Source: an uncultured Acidimicrobiales bacterium (GTDB lineage Bacteria; Actinomycetota; Acidimicrobiia; Acidimicrobiales; SZUA-35). Taken from it: a DNA stretch of 64,000 nt. Location: the NCBI GenBank assembly GCA_937922785.1, contig CALAJQ010000007.1, positions 62,001 to 126,000 of the forward strand, read 5' to 3'. The notes beneath the pieces are model-generated. The model was not told the origin of the DNA and made no database searches. It was given only the letters and a program-made list of their open reading frames with translations. Every line of letters starts with the position of its first letter. Within the stretch, counting starts at the first letter, position 1. Positions 1 to 10,004 of the stretch are shown here, piece by piece. The translations under genes and the position numbers were made by a program.

Positions 1-2
1 TC

Positions 3-269
3 GATGGTGCCGCATGGCTTGCGGCCCGTACCGGTGCCCGGGTTATTCCAATAGGAATCTCAGGCACCGAACAGTCGATGCAAGAGGGGAAGAAATTGCC
101 TCGCCGCTCGACGGTTCGAATTGTGGTGGGTGAACCTATGGCCGCCCCTAAGGGTCCTGAAGGTAAGCGAGCAAACCGAGATCAGCTGACCGCGTTCACA
201 GAACAGTTGCGAGACAATCTTCAGGCAGTCCAAACGGCCGCAGCAGGGATGGCGCTAAATGCAGGTTGA
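3..269 (+). CDS. 1-acyl-sn-glycerol-3-phosphate acyltransferase-like protein, 3' end
   Basis: Only the C-terminal 88 residues are inside the window; the reading frame is open to the left edge. The visible part begins with an alanine-rich segment followed by VIPIGISGTE, which matches the fourth conserved block of PlsC-type lysophospholipid acyltransferases, then a basic stretch and VRIVVGEPM, also typical of the family. Such enzymes acylate the sn-2 position of lysophosphatidate in membrane lipid synthesis. The catalytic HxxxxD block would lie upstream and cannot be seen. The stop codon overlaps the start of the next gene by 11 bases, so the two are probably translated together. Sure of the family, less of the exact substrate. 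Confidence 0.75.
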   Translation, partial: DGAAWLAARTGARVIPIGISGTEQSMQEGKKLPRRSTVRIVVGEPMAAPKGPEGKRANRDQLTAFTEQLRDNLQAVQTAAAGMALNAG

Positions 270-900
270 TATCTGGTCCGATGTGGTTTGTCCTTGGTGT
301 TACATCGGAAAGCGAAGATTTGAACAAGCAATCGAGATATTCCACGAAGAGCATCCCGATGTGGAAATCAACGTTTCGTACCGGGCCTACATGCTTGACC
401 CGACGTCCAAGCCTGGTGTGCATCAGCCTGTCCGTCAGGCTTATGAGAAGAAGTTTGGCGGCCCCGAAGCGGCTCAGCAGATCTTTGATCGAGTCACTGC
501 CGAAGCGGCCGGAGAGGGTATCGAGTTCAACATGGACATCGCCCAGCGGGCCAACACTGGGCTTGCCCACCGGCTGCTCGTGTTAGCCGACCAGCTAGGT
601 AGCCAGGGTGAAGTAAAGGAGCGGCTAATGGCTGCGTATTTCACTGATGGCAAGGCAATCGGTGACCTCGAGGTGCTCATTGAGATCGCAGGAGACGCGG
701 GCATTGACAAGGCTGTGGCCCGTGAATTCCTGACTGGCAACGGTGGACGTAGCGAAGTCAGTGAGCAGCTCGAGTTTGCAGCCAACGCTGGCATCACATC
801 TGTTCCGACCTTCGTGTTCAACGGATCCCAAGGGTTCTCGGGCGCACACCCGGTGAGATCGTTGGTGAAAGTTCTCAAACACCAGGCCAACGTTGCCTAA
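259..900 (+). CDS. DsbA family oxidoreductase (FrnE-like)
   Basis: 213 residues with a thioredoxin-type active site CPWC at residues 11-14 and the cis-proline loop SVPTF around residue 183, with a helical insertion between, the layout of the DsbA/FrnE family of thiol-disulfide oxidoreductases. There is no signal peptide, so it should act in the cytoplasm, as FrnE-like proteins and 2-hydroxychromene isomerase relatives do. The true substrate cannot be read from sequence. The ATG overlaps the upstream acyltransferase gene by 11 bases, and the following lipoprotein gene begins within a few bases of its stop, suggesting one transcript. Confidence 0.85.
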   Translation: MQVDIWSDVVCPWCYIGKRRFEQAIEIFHEEHPDVEINVSYRAYMLDPTSKPGVHQPVRQAYEKKFGGPEAAQQIFDRVTAEAAGEGIEFNMDIAQRANTGLAHRLLVLADQLGSQGEVKERLMAAYFTDGKAIGDLEVLIEIAGDAGIDKAVAREFLTGNGGRSEVSEQLEFAANAGITSVPTFVFNGSQGFSGAHPVRSLVKVLKHQANVA

Positions 901-904
901 GGCT

Positions 905-2049
905 GTGTCGGTGGGATCCTGGGGTAAAGGGCCAGGGAGAACTAGACGCGACGCTCTCGGATTCCTGCTGGGCGGCACCGCTGTGTTGGCGTTGGCTGGA
1001 TGTCCGCGTGACGAGCAGGATTCGGTGGTCGTCCTGGACACTTTCTACGACTCCGGGGATGGCCGTCAGGCAATATTGGACGCTGTCGAGGTCACGGCGG
1101 TAGCCGAACTAGTCCGGATCGGCACAACTAGCCGCGAAAGCTTTGTGTCGAGCATCGATGACTACCTGGACTTCACCCCTGGTTCGGTCTTTACCTGGCC
1201 TGTGGGTCATGCCCTATCCGAACTGATTAACGGTGGCCAGGTTGAGCAGGTCTCACAAGCCTGGAACGCTGCGGATCTCAACCCTCGACTCCGCCGGTTG
1301 TCGTCGGATTCAGATGGTGTGCAGTTCATGGTGCCTCTTTGGTTTGACCCCGTCGGCTTTTTCTACTCAGCAACAGAATGGGCTGACTCTGGATATTCGG
1401 CTCCCGATACTGCTGAGGATTTGCTCGAGCTGGCCCAGGGCATGGCTAACGATGGCGTGTCCGCATTCGGTCTCTCTCGCCTAGCGACCCCAGCCTTAGT
1501 TGCCTTGTTTGACTACCTGGCTCTGGACGCCCACGGCGTGGTCGGGTACCGCCGTTCGATAACCCAATCCGGGGTTGACTTGGCTGAGTTTGGAGCCGAT
1601 GTGTTCCCGGTCTTACAAGAACTTTCGGCCATAGAATCAGCCCTACCCGAGAGCGCACCCGTATCGATTGTTCCAGCCCGGCTAAGCGACGCAGCAACCC
1701 GAGCCGGCACCGAACTTGAACTAAGCAGTTTCATCCTGGGCACCCAAGCCGTGGTCTCGCACAGTGAAGGGTTCATGATGAGCAAAACAGGCGTGGATCA
1801 AGATCTCACCAATCAGCTCCAGCTAATAACCGAGCTGGCCAAAATCGGGCCGCAACAAGCGTTCCTCGGAACGGGTTCGGCAATTCTTCCCGCCAACCTG
1901 AATGCGAACTACCAAGCAATGAATGCCACGATGTTGAACATGGTGGAAATAGTCGACCGAGCTGAAGACATCGTAGAATCCAGCGAAGTTGCCGAGCCTG
2001 CCTTTCTGGCCGGCCTGACCAATCAACTAACCGAACTCGTGAGGCCGTC

Positions 2050-2053
<4 letters not shown>
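905..2053 (+). CDS. ABC transporter solute-binding lipoprotein (family 1-like)
   Basis: About 382 residues. The N terminus has a twin-arginine-like TRRDALGFL, a hydrophobic segment and a lipobox LALAGC (Cys 33 from this start), so the protein is probably exported folded by Tat or by Sec and lipid-anchored outside. The remainder, with FTWPVGHALSEL, MVPLWFDPVGFFYS and a long alpha/beta body, resembles family 1 extracellular sugar-binding proteins. No permease or ATPase gene lies beside it, so a transport role is inference; it may serve a distant transporter or be a sensor. GTG at 905 follows the previous stop by 4 bases; TTG at 893 is the alternative. Its stop overlaps the next ATG (ATGA). Confidence 0.65.
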
Positions 2054-3990
<1,937 letters not shown>

Positions 3991-5340
3991 ATGGGCACCG
4001 GGGCGCTGGATGAGATTTTTCAGCTGACGCCGGGGTTCGCTCCTCCTGATGTGCCGTTCACCGGTACCCATGCCCAAGGTATTTCCCCGTTTGCGGTTGC
4101 AAAGTCAGCAACCTTGTCCGCTGCCAGTGCACACGTCGCAGCGCATCAGTTGGGCGAGCTGAGAGGGCTTGATGCAGAACTCGCGCCAATCAATCGCGAA
4201 CATGCGCTGGCCAGTTTTTCAGGCTTTGTCGAGATTGACGGCCAGGCGCCTCCGAAATGGGCGGCTCTAAGTGGGATGTACTCGACCGCTGATGATCGGT
4301 TCGTCCAGATCCACTGCAACTTTCCTCACCACGCGCAAGGTGTGGTGGACTTGCTGGGGTGCCAGCCTGACCGCTCGTCGGTGGAGGCAGGGATAAAGAA
4401 GTGGGAAGCGGAGGCCTTCGAAGCCGCATTGATCGAACGTGGAATGATCGGCGCTATGTACCGGTCGCTGAACGAATGGGCCGCTCATCCTCATGCTTTA
4501 GCGACTAATGATCTGCCACTCATGTCGGTAACTCAGATTGGCGATGCTCCACCAGTTCCGCTGCCCATAGTGACCGATCGGGCGCTTGACGGAATCAACG
4601 TGTTGGACGCATCCCGGGTTCTCGCTGGCCCGGTTGCCGGCCAGACTATGGCCGCTCACGGCGCCAACGTTCTTCGTGTCGGCGCAGCGCACCTCCCGTC
4701 GGTAGACACGGCCGTGGTCAGCACTGGATTCGGTAAGCGCAATGCGTTTGTGGATCTCCAAACAACTGCGGGCCGATCAAACTTCAGCTCGCTAATGAGC
4801 GACGCAAACGTGTTTGTTGACGCCTTCCGGCCTGGCGCGTTGGCATCTAAGGGATTCCCAGCCGACAAAGCCGCCGAGTTGAAACCGGGTATCGTGGTGG
4901 TTCAGCTTTGTGCCTTTGACTGGATCGGTCCGTGGGCGGGCCGTAGAGGATTCGATTCGATCGTCCAGACAACTTCGGGGCTGGCCGATGAAGGCGGACG
5001 CGTCAGCGGTGCCGATCAACCGGTTCATCTTCCGGTGCAAGTTCTCGACTACGCCACTGGCTTCTTTGCCGCCCACGCAGCCTCGCGATTATTGGCTTAC
5101 CAGCAGCAAAACGGGGGCAGTTGGCTAGTCCGGCTTTCACTGTTGCGAACCCGAAACTGGCTAAGCAGTTTGTACTCACCCGTTACCCCCAACGGTGAGT
5201 TCGCGACGCCGCCAAGCGTCGAACCTTGGCTCCAAACAGTTGAATCAGATTTTGGGTCGGTGCGCTCGGTCAGGCCGATGGCCGGCCGTTGGGATCTCCC
5301 ACCGGCCGCGCTTGGCACTAGCCCAGCAAGCTTCAGCTAG
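3991..5340 (+). CDS. CoA transferase, family III (CaiB/BaiF)
   Basis: 449 residues. The segment from about residue 203, with VLDASRVLAGPVAG and then GANVLRVG, is the Rossmann-like N-terminal signature of CaiB/BaiF CoA transferases, followed by FRPGALASKGF and a GWxGP-like DWIGPWAGRRGFDS. Unusually the first 200 residues look like the small C-terminal subdomain of the family (WAALSGMYSTADDRFVQIH, LNEWAAHPHALA), so the order appears swapped relative to canonical members; my recollection is that mycobacteria hold similar ~460-residue proteins. It moves CoA between acyl groups; the acid is unknown. It starts directly at the stop of the acetoacetyl-CoA synthetase gene. Confidence 0.8.
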   Translation: MGTGALDEIFQLTPGFAPPDVPFTGTHAQGISPFAVAKSATLSAASAHVAAHQLGELRGLDAELAPINREHALASFSGFVEIDGQAPPKWAALSGMYSTADDRFVQIHCNFPHHAQGVVDLLGCQPDRSSVEAGIKKWEAEAFEAALIERGMIGAMYRSLNEWAAHPHALATNDLPLMSVTQIGDAPPVPLPIVTDRALDGINVLDASRVLAGPVAGQTMAAHGANVLRVGAAHLPSVDTAVVSTGFGKRNAFVDLQTTAGRSNFSSLMSDANVFVDAFRPGALASKGFPADKAAELKPGIVVVQLCAFDWIGPWAGRRGFDSIVQTTSGLADEGGRVSGADQPVHLPVQVLDYATGFFAAHAASRLLAYQQQNGGSWLVRLSLLRTRNWLSSLYSPVTPNGEFATPPSVEPWLQTVESDFGSVRSVRPMAGRWDLPPAALGTSPASFS

Positions 5341-5364
5341 CAGCCGACCGAATTTCGCGATCGC

Positions 5365-6489
5365 CTAGATCTTTGCGACCGCGGCCGCGAATGTTTCGAC
5401 GGTTCGATCGATGTTGGTTAGTTTGTCGAGGCCGAAGAGTCCGATACGAAAGCTTGAATAGTCATCGCCTTCGTCACACATCAAGGGAACTCCACCAGCG
5501 ATTTGTAGGCCCTGAGCCTTGAATTTAGCGCCACTCTTGATGTCGGGATCGGATGTGTAGCTAACAACAACCCCGGGTGCTTCAAAACCTTCGGCTGCCA
5601 CGCTGGGATAACCGGCGGCGACGAGTACTTCGCGTATTCGGGCGCCTAGCTCGAACTGGGCCGCTTTGAGGTCGCCAAATCCGGCGGCTGCGCCTTCGCT
5701 CATTACATCACGGAACGAAGTGAGGGCGTCGGTTGGCATGGTCGCGTGATACGCAGCGCCGGAACCCTCGTAGGTCTCCATTATTTCGGTCCACTTATTC
5801 AGATCCATCGCAAAGCTACTGCTGGTCGTGTCAGCGGCTTTAGCCCGTCCGGCTTGACTCATCATCACTAAGCCCGCACAGGGCGAACCGCTCCAACCCT
5901 TTTGAGGAGCGCTAACCAAGAAGTCGACGCCAGCCTCGACCATGTCAACCCAGATCGTGCCTGACGCAATGCAATCAAGAACAAAGAGGCCACCAACACC
6001 ATGCACCGCATCGGCGATGGCCCTGATGTAGTCGTCAGGCAAGATCATGCCTGCGGCGGTCTCAACATGGGGAGCAAAAACCACTGCAGGTTTCTCCGCC
6101 TCGATAGTTGCTACCACTTCTTCAATCGGACATGGAGCAAAGGGTTCTTGTGAACCAGCAGTGCTACGCCGGGCCTTCAAGACGGTTACATCGTCAGAGA
6201 TGCGCCCAGACTCAAGGATCTGACTCCATCGGTAAGAGAACCATCCGTTGCGGACTACTAGACACTTCTCGCCGTTTGCGATTTGGCGAGCAACAGCCTC
6301 CATGCCGAATGTCCCGCTACCTGGGATCACAGCCACAGACGACGCGTTATAGGCCTGCTTTAACATCCGCGAAATGTCCTGCATGACCTCTACAAAGGAC
6401 GACGACATGTGGTTCAGAGCCCGATCGGTGTAGACCACCGAGTACTCAAGAAGTCCGTCTGGGTCTACATCTGGCAATAGTCCGGGCAT
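5365..6489 (-). CDS. class V PLP-dependent aminotransferase
   Basis: 374 residues of the alanine-glyoxylate / serine-pyruvate aminotransferase type. IPGSGTFGMEA binds the cofactor phosphate, FVLDCIASG carries the aspartate that contacts the pyridine nitrogen, and the Schiff-base lysine sits in SAPQKGWSG near residue 196. The substrate pair cannot be decided; glyoxylate with alanine or serine is likely for the family. It is transcribed after a same-strand SDR gene with a 95-base gap that holds a perfect 12-base palindrome. A GGAAAG element lies about 9 bases before the ATG. It converges with the CoA transferase gene, with only 24 bases between the stops and no hairpin terminator that I can see. 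Confidence 0.85.
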   Translation of the reverse strand: MPGLLPDVDPDGLLEYSVVYTDRALNHMSSSFVEVMQDISRMLKQAYNASSVAVIPGSGTFGMEAVARQIANGEKCLVVRNGWFSYRWSQILESGRISDDVTVLKARRSTAGSQEPFAPCPIEEVVATIEAEKPAVVFAPHVETAAGMILPDDYIRAIADAVHGVGGLFVLDCIASGTIWVDMVEAGVDFLVSAPQKGWSGSPCAGLVMMSQAGRAKAADTTSSSFAMDLNKWTEIMETYEGSGAAYHATMPTDALTSFRDVMSEGAAAGFGDLKAAQFELGARIREVLVAAGYPSVAAEGFEAPGVVVSYTSDPDIKSGAKFKAQGLQIAGGVPLMCDEGDDYSSFRIGLFGLDKLTNIDRTVETFAAAVAKI

Positions 6490-6512
6490 GTTTGTCTTTC
6501 CAGTTCAGTTTT

Positions 6513-6524
6513 CGTACTAGTACG
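6513..6524. promoter_or_regulatory. perfect 12-base palindrome upstream of the aminotransferase
   Basis: CGTACTAGTACG is fully self-complementary and lies 24-35 bases before the aminotransferase start codon, in the only sizeable gap between the two minus-strand genes. Position and symmetry fit an operator for a dimeric regulator. No regulator gene is nearby. Confidence 0.35.
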
Positions 6525-6584
6525 TGTTTACTCGCGGCCACATCATGGGCGCGAAGCTATTAAACCCGAGATCGGGGCCTAAAC

Positions 6585-7388
6585 CTAAACTCCACCCCGA
6601 GGACCGGTTGGTACTCCGGTTAAAGCGACCTCAAGGATCCGTCGCGGGGCTTCGTTCAGCCAGAACTGCCCGAGCAGCCGGGCCGGAGTACGTACGTGGC
6701 GCCGATTTTCCTGCACTGCGCTTACGGTCTTGTCAGCGATAAAGCCGGGCTCGACTTGGGGGATTAGGCGAAGCTTCCTCAACCGGTTAAGGATCGGTGC
6801 GAGGTTGCTTGAGGTCTCAAGCTGGTCCCACATGCCGGTGTTGACAGGACCCGGGGCCACCACGGTTACCCCTACCTGTGATTGGCGAGTTTCCAGACGA
6901 ATTGCTGCGGCGAAGTTGGTGAGTCCCGCCTTTGATGCCCCGTAAGCAGCCTGGCCCGGAAAGCCAGTAGTGCCCGCGATGGAAGAGGTAAGTACCAAGT
7001 GGCCACGGTTGCGCGCCATCATTCCCACCAATGCGTGCCGGGTCAAAATCATCGGGACTTCTAGGTTGGTCCGGGTCAGATCTCTTATCAGCTCTGGATC
7101 GGTGTTCACCAAGAAGTTGGTTGATTCGATCCCTGCGTTGGCAACAAGTACTGCGAGCGGTCCGTTAACCGCTTCAGCGCGTTCAATCAGAGTGTCGACC
7201 TGATCGGGATCCAGGAGGTCTGCGACCAAAGCGTGACCCCCAAGCTTTGACGCGAGCTCCTGGATTGGTTCTGCGGACCGAGCAACAAGCGTAAGCCGAG
7301 CGCCCTGGGCGGCAAAGCCCTTCGCCATGGCTTCCCCGATTCCGCGGGATGCTCCTGTGATCAGCACGTGTGCTCCAGATAACTCCAT
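6585..7388 (-). CDS. SDR family NAD(P)-dependent oxidoreductase
   Basis: 267 residues of a classical short-chain dehydrogenase. The cofactor motif TGASRGIG is at residues 11-18, NAG at residues 84-86, the catalytic serine in LTSSIAG, and YxxxK as Y149 and K153. The Arg after GAS and the downstream VARSAE suggest NADP preference, an inference. After the core, the C-terminal 70 residues are basic and less conserved. The substrate is unknown; neighbours (aminotransferase, homoserine kinase) give no clear hint. The ATG is preceded at exactly six bases by TAACGT, consistent with leaderless transcription, and it diverges from thrB across 69 bases. Confidence 0.85.
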   Translation of the reverse strand: MELSGAHVLITGASRGIGEAMAKGFAAQGARLTLVARSAEPIQELASKLGGHALVADLLDPDQVDTLIERAEAVNGPLAVLVANAGIESTNFLVNTDPELIRDLTRTNLEVPMILTRHALVGMMARNRGHLVLTSSIAGTTGFPGQAAYGASKAGLTNFAAAIRLETRQSQVGVTVVAPGPVNTGMWDQLETSSNLAPILNRLRKLRLIPQVEPGFIADKTVSAVQENRRHVRTPARLLGQFWLNEAPRRILEVALTGVPTGPRGGV

Positions 7389-7394
7389 GATTCG

Positions 7395-7400
7395 ACGTTA
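7395..7400 (-). promoter_or_regulatory. -10 box of the SDR gene (leaderless type)
   Basis: TAACGT read on the minus strand ends six bases before the ATG at 7388, so transcription would begin at or next to the start codon. No Shine-Dalgarno is present. Confidence 0.45.
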
Positions 7401-7433
7401 GTTCCAATATCGGGAATCGAACCAGCAGTTGAA

Positions 7434-7460
7434 CACCGGAGCCTCTAAAGTTCTCCGGTG
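7434..7460 (+). promoter_or_regulatory. inverted repeat enclosing the thrB -10 box and start codon
   Basis: CACCGGAG (7434-7441) and CTCCGGTG (7453-7460) are perfect complements separated by 11 bases. The spacer begins the hexamer TAAAGT (7446-7451), which ends six bases before the GTG start at 7458, and the GTG itself is the end of the right arm. A dimeric repressor bound here would cover the -10 box and transcription start; a start-codon hairpin in a longer transcript is the alternative. Confidence 0.45.
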
Positions 7461-8306
7461 ACCATTGTTCGTTCTCCTGCTTCATCAGCCAACGTGGGCC
7501 CCGGTTTTGACGTTTTTGGGCTCGCCCTAGCCACCTACGTGTACGCAACGGACAACCTTGATGATCTCCAATCTGGGGTTCATTGCCCATCGGTGAGAAC
7601 TTGGGATGACTGTGGGGAAAACCACATTGCCAGAATTGCCTACGAGCGGGCTGGCGGTACCGGACAAATTTGGTTCAGTTTTGACTTTGCCCCAAGTCGC
7701 GGCCTCGGCTTCTCTGCTGCGGCCCGCGCGGCGGGAGCAACTTTGGCTTACCTCCAGGCTGGTATGTCGGCGCTGGACGCACAGCTCCACGGTTACGAGA
7801 TCGGCCTGAGTCTTGAAGGTCACGGAGACAATTCAGCCCCGGCCACATTTGGTGGCCTGCACATCGTTGCTGGGGAGACTCGGCACAGGTTGGACGCCAC
7901 CTTTCCAGCTGAGGTTCTCGTCTGGGTTCCTGATGGCGAAACAACTCCGACCGACGAGAACCGGGCTGGAATGACAAGCGCGGTTAACCGGTCGGATGCG
8001 GTCTTTAACCTCGGCCGTCTTGGAGTGCTGATGGCTGCGATATATGAAGGCAATGCAGATCTGTTGGCGTGTGGCACAGAGGACCGGTTGCATCAAGCCG
8101 ACCGTTTGCTCTCTTCACCGGCATCGAAGGACGCCCTTAACGCAGCGCTCGAAGCTGGTGCTTATGCGTCTTGGCTGAGCGGCTCGGGACCTTCGGTAGC
8201 CGTCGCAGTCAGCGCGGATCGGATTCAAGAAGTCTCAGAGCTGATGCCCGCCGGAGGCACGGTGCTGCATCCGGGTCCAGATGGAAGCGGCGCCATTGCG
8301 ATCTAG
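7458..8306 (+). CDS. thrB: homoserine kinase (GHMP family)
   Basis: 282 residues. The N terminus (SPASSANVGPGFDVFGLAL) is the classic homoserine kinase opening, and the GHMP phosphate loop appears near residues 78-92 as SRGLGFSAAA, with Phe where Ser is usual in GLGSSAA. The C-terminal ASWLSGSGPSVAVAV is the third GHMP motif. It phosphorylates homoserine with ATP on the way to threonine. The genes for homoserine dehydrogenase and threonine synthase are not adjacent. The GTG start is set by the N-terminal motif and by a -10-like hexamer six bases upstream. Its end overlaps the next gene by 26 bases if that gene starts at 8281. Confidence 0.85.
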   Translation: MTIVRSPASSANVGPGFDVFGLALATYVYATDNLDDLQSGVHCPSVRTWDDCGENHIARIAYERAGGTGQIWFSFDFAPSRGLGFSAAARAAGATLAYLQAGMSALDAQLHGYEIGLSLEGHGDNSAPATFGGLHIVAGETRHRLDATFPAEVLVWVPDGETTPTDENRAGMTSAVNRSDAVFNLGRLGVLMAAIYEGNADLLACGTEDRLHQADRLLSSPASKDALNAALEAGAYASWLSGSGPSVAVAVSADRIQEVSELMPAGGTVLHPGPDGSGAIAI

Positions 8307-9153
8307 CCAAATAGTGGTCCGTGTTCTACTTGGGATTGGACTGTTCGGGTCTGCAAGTTGTTCGAGCCTGTCCCAAGCGGCCGAAATCTCCCCATGTGAT
8401 AGGGATCAAATTGGAGAAGATGATGGGCAACTTATTGGCGCCTACCGCGTAGTGGATGGCGAGCTAGGGGAACTGTGCTTTGGTGCCGGTGATGTGCGCT
8501 TGATTCAAAGCTGGAGTGTTCTAACCGATTTTGCGACACCCGCAGAATTGGCTCCAGTTGTGGTGTTTGCCGGATTTCGAGCAGACAGCGCAGAAGGAAA
8601 TAGCGCAGGAACCGGAAACATCGCATTCGCGGGCCCGCTTGGCGAGAGTAACGAGGCGTTCGTGGTGGCGGTTGACTTAGACGAGGCATCTCGTGACCAG
8701 GACGAACTTCGAGTCACGATGGCCCATGAGTTCGCTCACGTGTTCACCCAAGTCACTGACCAAGTCGACCTGGAAACCAACGAAGAAGACTGCTCGACCT
8801 TTTGGAACGGCTCTTGGTGCTTCGCTGAAGGTTCCTACATGGCCGACTGGGTGACAGAGTTCTGGTCCGATTCAGCTTTGGACAGCCTTCCCGCTAGTGG
8901 TGCCACTGATGGGCCGGGAGGCGAGCGCCGCTGCAATATCGATCCCTCGTTTCTCGGGGCCTACGCTGCCAGCCATCCTGAGGAAGACTTCGCCGAGTCC
9001 TTCGCTGCATTTGTCTATTCGATCGAGGTGCCATCCAGCGTTGACGCCCGTCAGGCCTTCTTCCAGAGATATCCCGAGCTTGAGGCATATCGGGTTCGGG
9101 CCATTGCTGCCGGCGAAACAGACCTCCCAAACAATTTCGATCGGTGCGGCTAA
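8281..9153 (+). CDS. secreted zinc metallopeptidase-like protein
   Basis: 290 residues. An N-terminal hydrophobic segment (VVRVLLGIGLFG) followed by GSASC27 suggests a lipoprotein or cleaved signal; the lipobox is imperfect. HEFAH at residues 149-153 is an HExxH zinc-binding and catalytic motif, and the later EDFAESFAAFVYS could give the third ligand, as in gluzincin-like families. Several cysteines fit an extracellular protein. I do not recognise a named family; a peptidase of unknown substrate is the best description. GTG at 8314 is an alternative start that avoids the overlap with thrB and still keeps the hydrophobic segment. Confidence 0.65.
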   Translation: MEAAPLRSSQIVVRVLLGIGLFGSASCSSLSQAAEISPCDRDQIGEDDGQLIGAYRVVDGELGELCFGAGDVRLIQSWSVLTDFATPAELAPVVVFAGFRADSAEGNSAGTGNIAFAGPLGESNEAFVVAVDLDEASRDQDELRVTMAHEFAHVFTQVTDQVDLETNEEDCSTFWNGSWCFAEGSYMADWVTEFWSDSALDSLPASGATDGPGGERRCNIDPSFLGAYAASHPEEDFAESFAAFVYSIEVPSSVDARQAFFQRYPELEAYRVRAIAAGETDLPNNFDRCG

Positions 9154-9156
9154 CGT
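9151..9156 (+). promoter_or_regulatory. -10 box of the second SDR gene (leaderless type)
   Basis: TAACGT ends six bases before the ATG at 9163. Its first three bases are also the stop codon of the metallopeptidase gene. Confidence 0.35.
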
Positions 9157-9162
9157 CAGCTC

Positions 9163-9990
9163 ATGGAGCTGAAAGATCAAGTTGTAGTTGTAACCGGAGG
9201 CGGCAGCGGTATTGGGGAAGCACTAGCTGCTCAATCGATCGCCCGGGGAGCGAGAAAGGTCGTCGTTGCCGATTTGAACGGCGATCAGGCAAAGCGGGTA
9301 GCCGATGAAATTGGTGCTGAAGCGCTGCAAATCGACGTCGCCGACGAGGCTGTTTACACAGAGGCCATTAAGGCGATTGAAGAGGCCAACGGTCCGATTG
9401 GGTTGTTCTGCTCCAACGCTGGATTTGTGACCAGCGGCGGTCTGGAAGATCCGAACGCCGACATGGACAAAATGTGGCAGGTTCATGTGATGGCTCATGT
9501 AACCGCAGCTCGTGCTGTGGTTCCTGGGATGATCGCAAATGGTGGCGGCCACCTTCTTCAAACCGCCTCAGCTGCGGGCCTGCTTTCGCAGATCGGCTCG
9601 ATGGCCTACTCGGTCACCAAGCACGCTGCAGTATCGCTTGCAGAATGGTTGTCGATCACCCATGAGCATCAGGGAATCGGCGTGTCGGTTCTTTGTCCCC
9701 AAGCGGTGCGCACCAACATCATCATCAACAGCCCAGACCGCATCGAAGAGCCCGATGGCGAAGGGTTCGGAGTCGCTGCCGGCGACGGCATTTTGGAACC
9801 GACTGATGTAGCCAACATGTCTTTGGACGCCGTTGAGCAAAACAAGTTCTGGGTGCTTCCTCACCCAGAGGTGGCTGAATACCACAAGCGCAAGGCCACT
9901 GACGTTGAGCGATGGCTATCAGGTATGCGGCGGTTCCAGGGGCAACTCTTTGGCGATCAACCTTTGCCTGGTGAGGCAATAGCTCGCTAA
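9163..9990 (+). CDS. SDR family oxidoreductase
   Basis: 275 residues with the cofactor motif TGGGSGIG at 11-18, an Asp after the second strand (VVADLNG) that favours NAD(H), NAG near residue 86, and Y149 with K153 in MAYSVTKHA. The active-site serine is in LLQTASAAG. The long C-terminal part includes PEVAEYHKRKA, seen in actinobacterial SDRs annotated as acyl or steroid dehydrogenases, but the substrate is not determined. It is followed after 14 bases by a membrane phosphoesterase gene. It is not closely similar in its C-terminal half to the SDR at 6585-7388. Confidence 0.85.
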   Translation: MELKDQVVVVTGGGSGIGEALAAQSIARGARKVVVADLNGDQAKRVADEIGAEALQIDVADEAVYTEAIKAIEEANGPIGLFCSNAGFVTSGGLEDPNADMDKMWQVHVMAHVTAARAVVPGMIANGGGHLLQTASAAGLLSQIGSMAYSVTKHAAVSLAEWLSITHEHQGIGVSVLCPQAVRTNIIINSPDRIEEPDGEGFGVAAGDGILEPTDVANMSLDAVEQNKFWVLPHPEVAEYHKRKATDVERWLSGMRRFQGQLFGDQPLPGEAIAR

Positions 9991-10004
9991 CCCGGAGACT
10001 CCTC

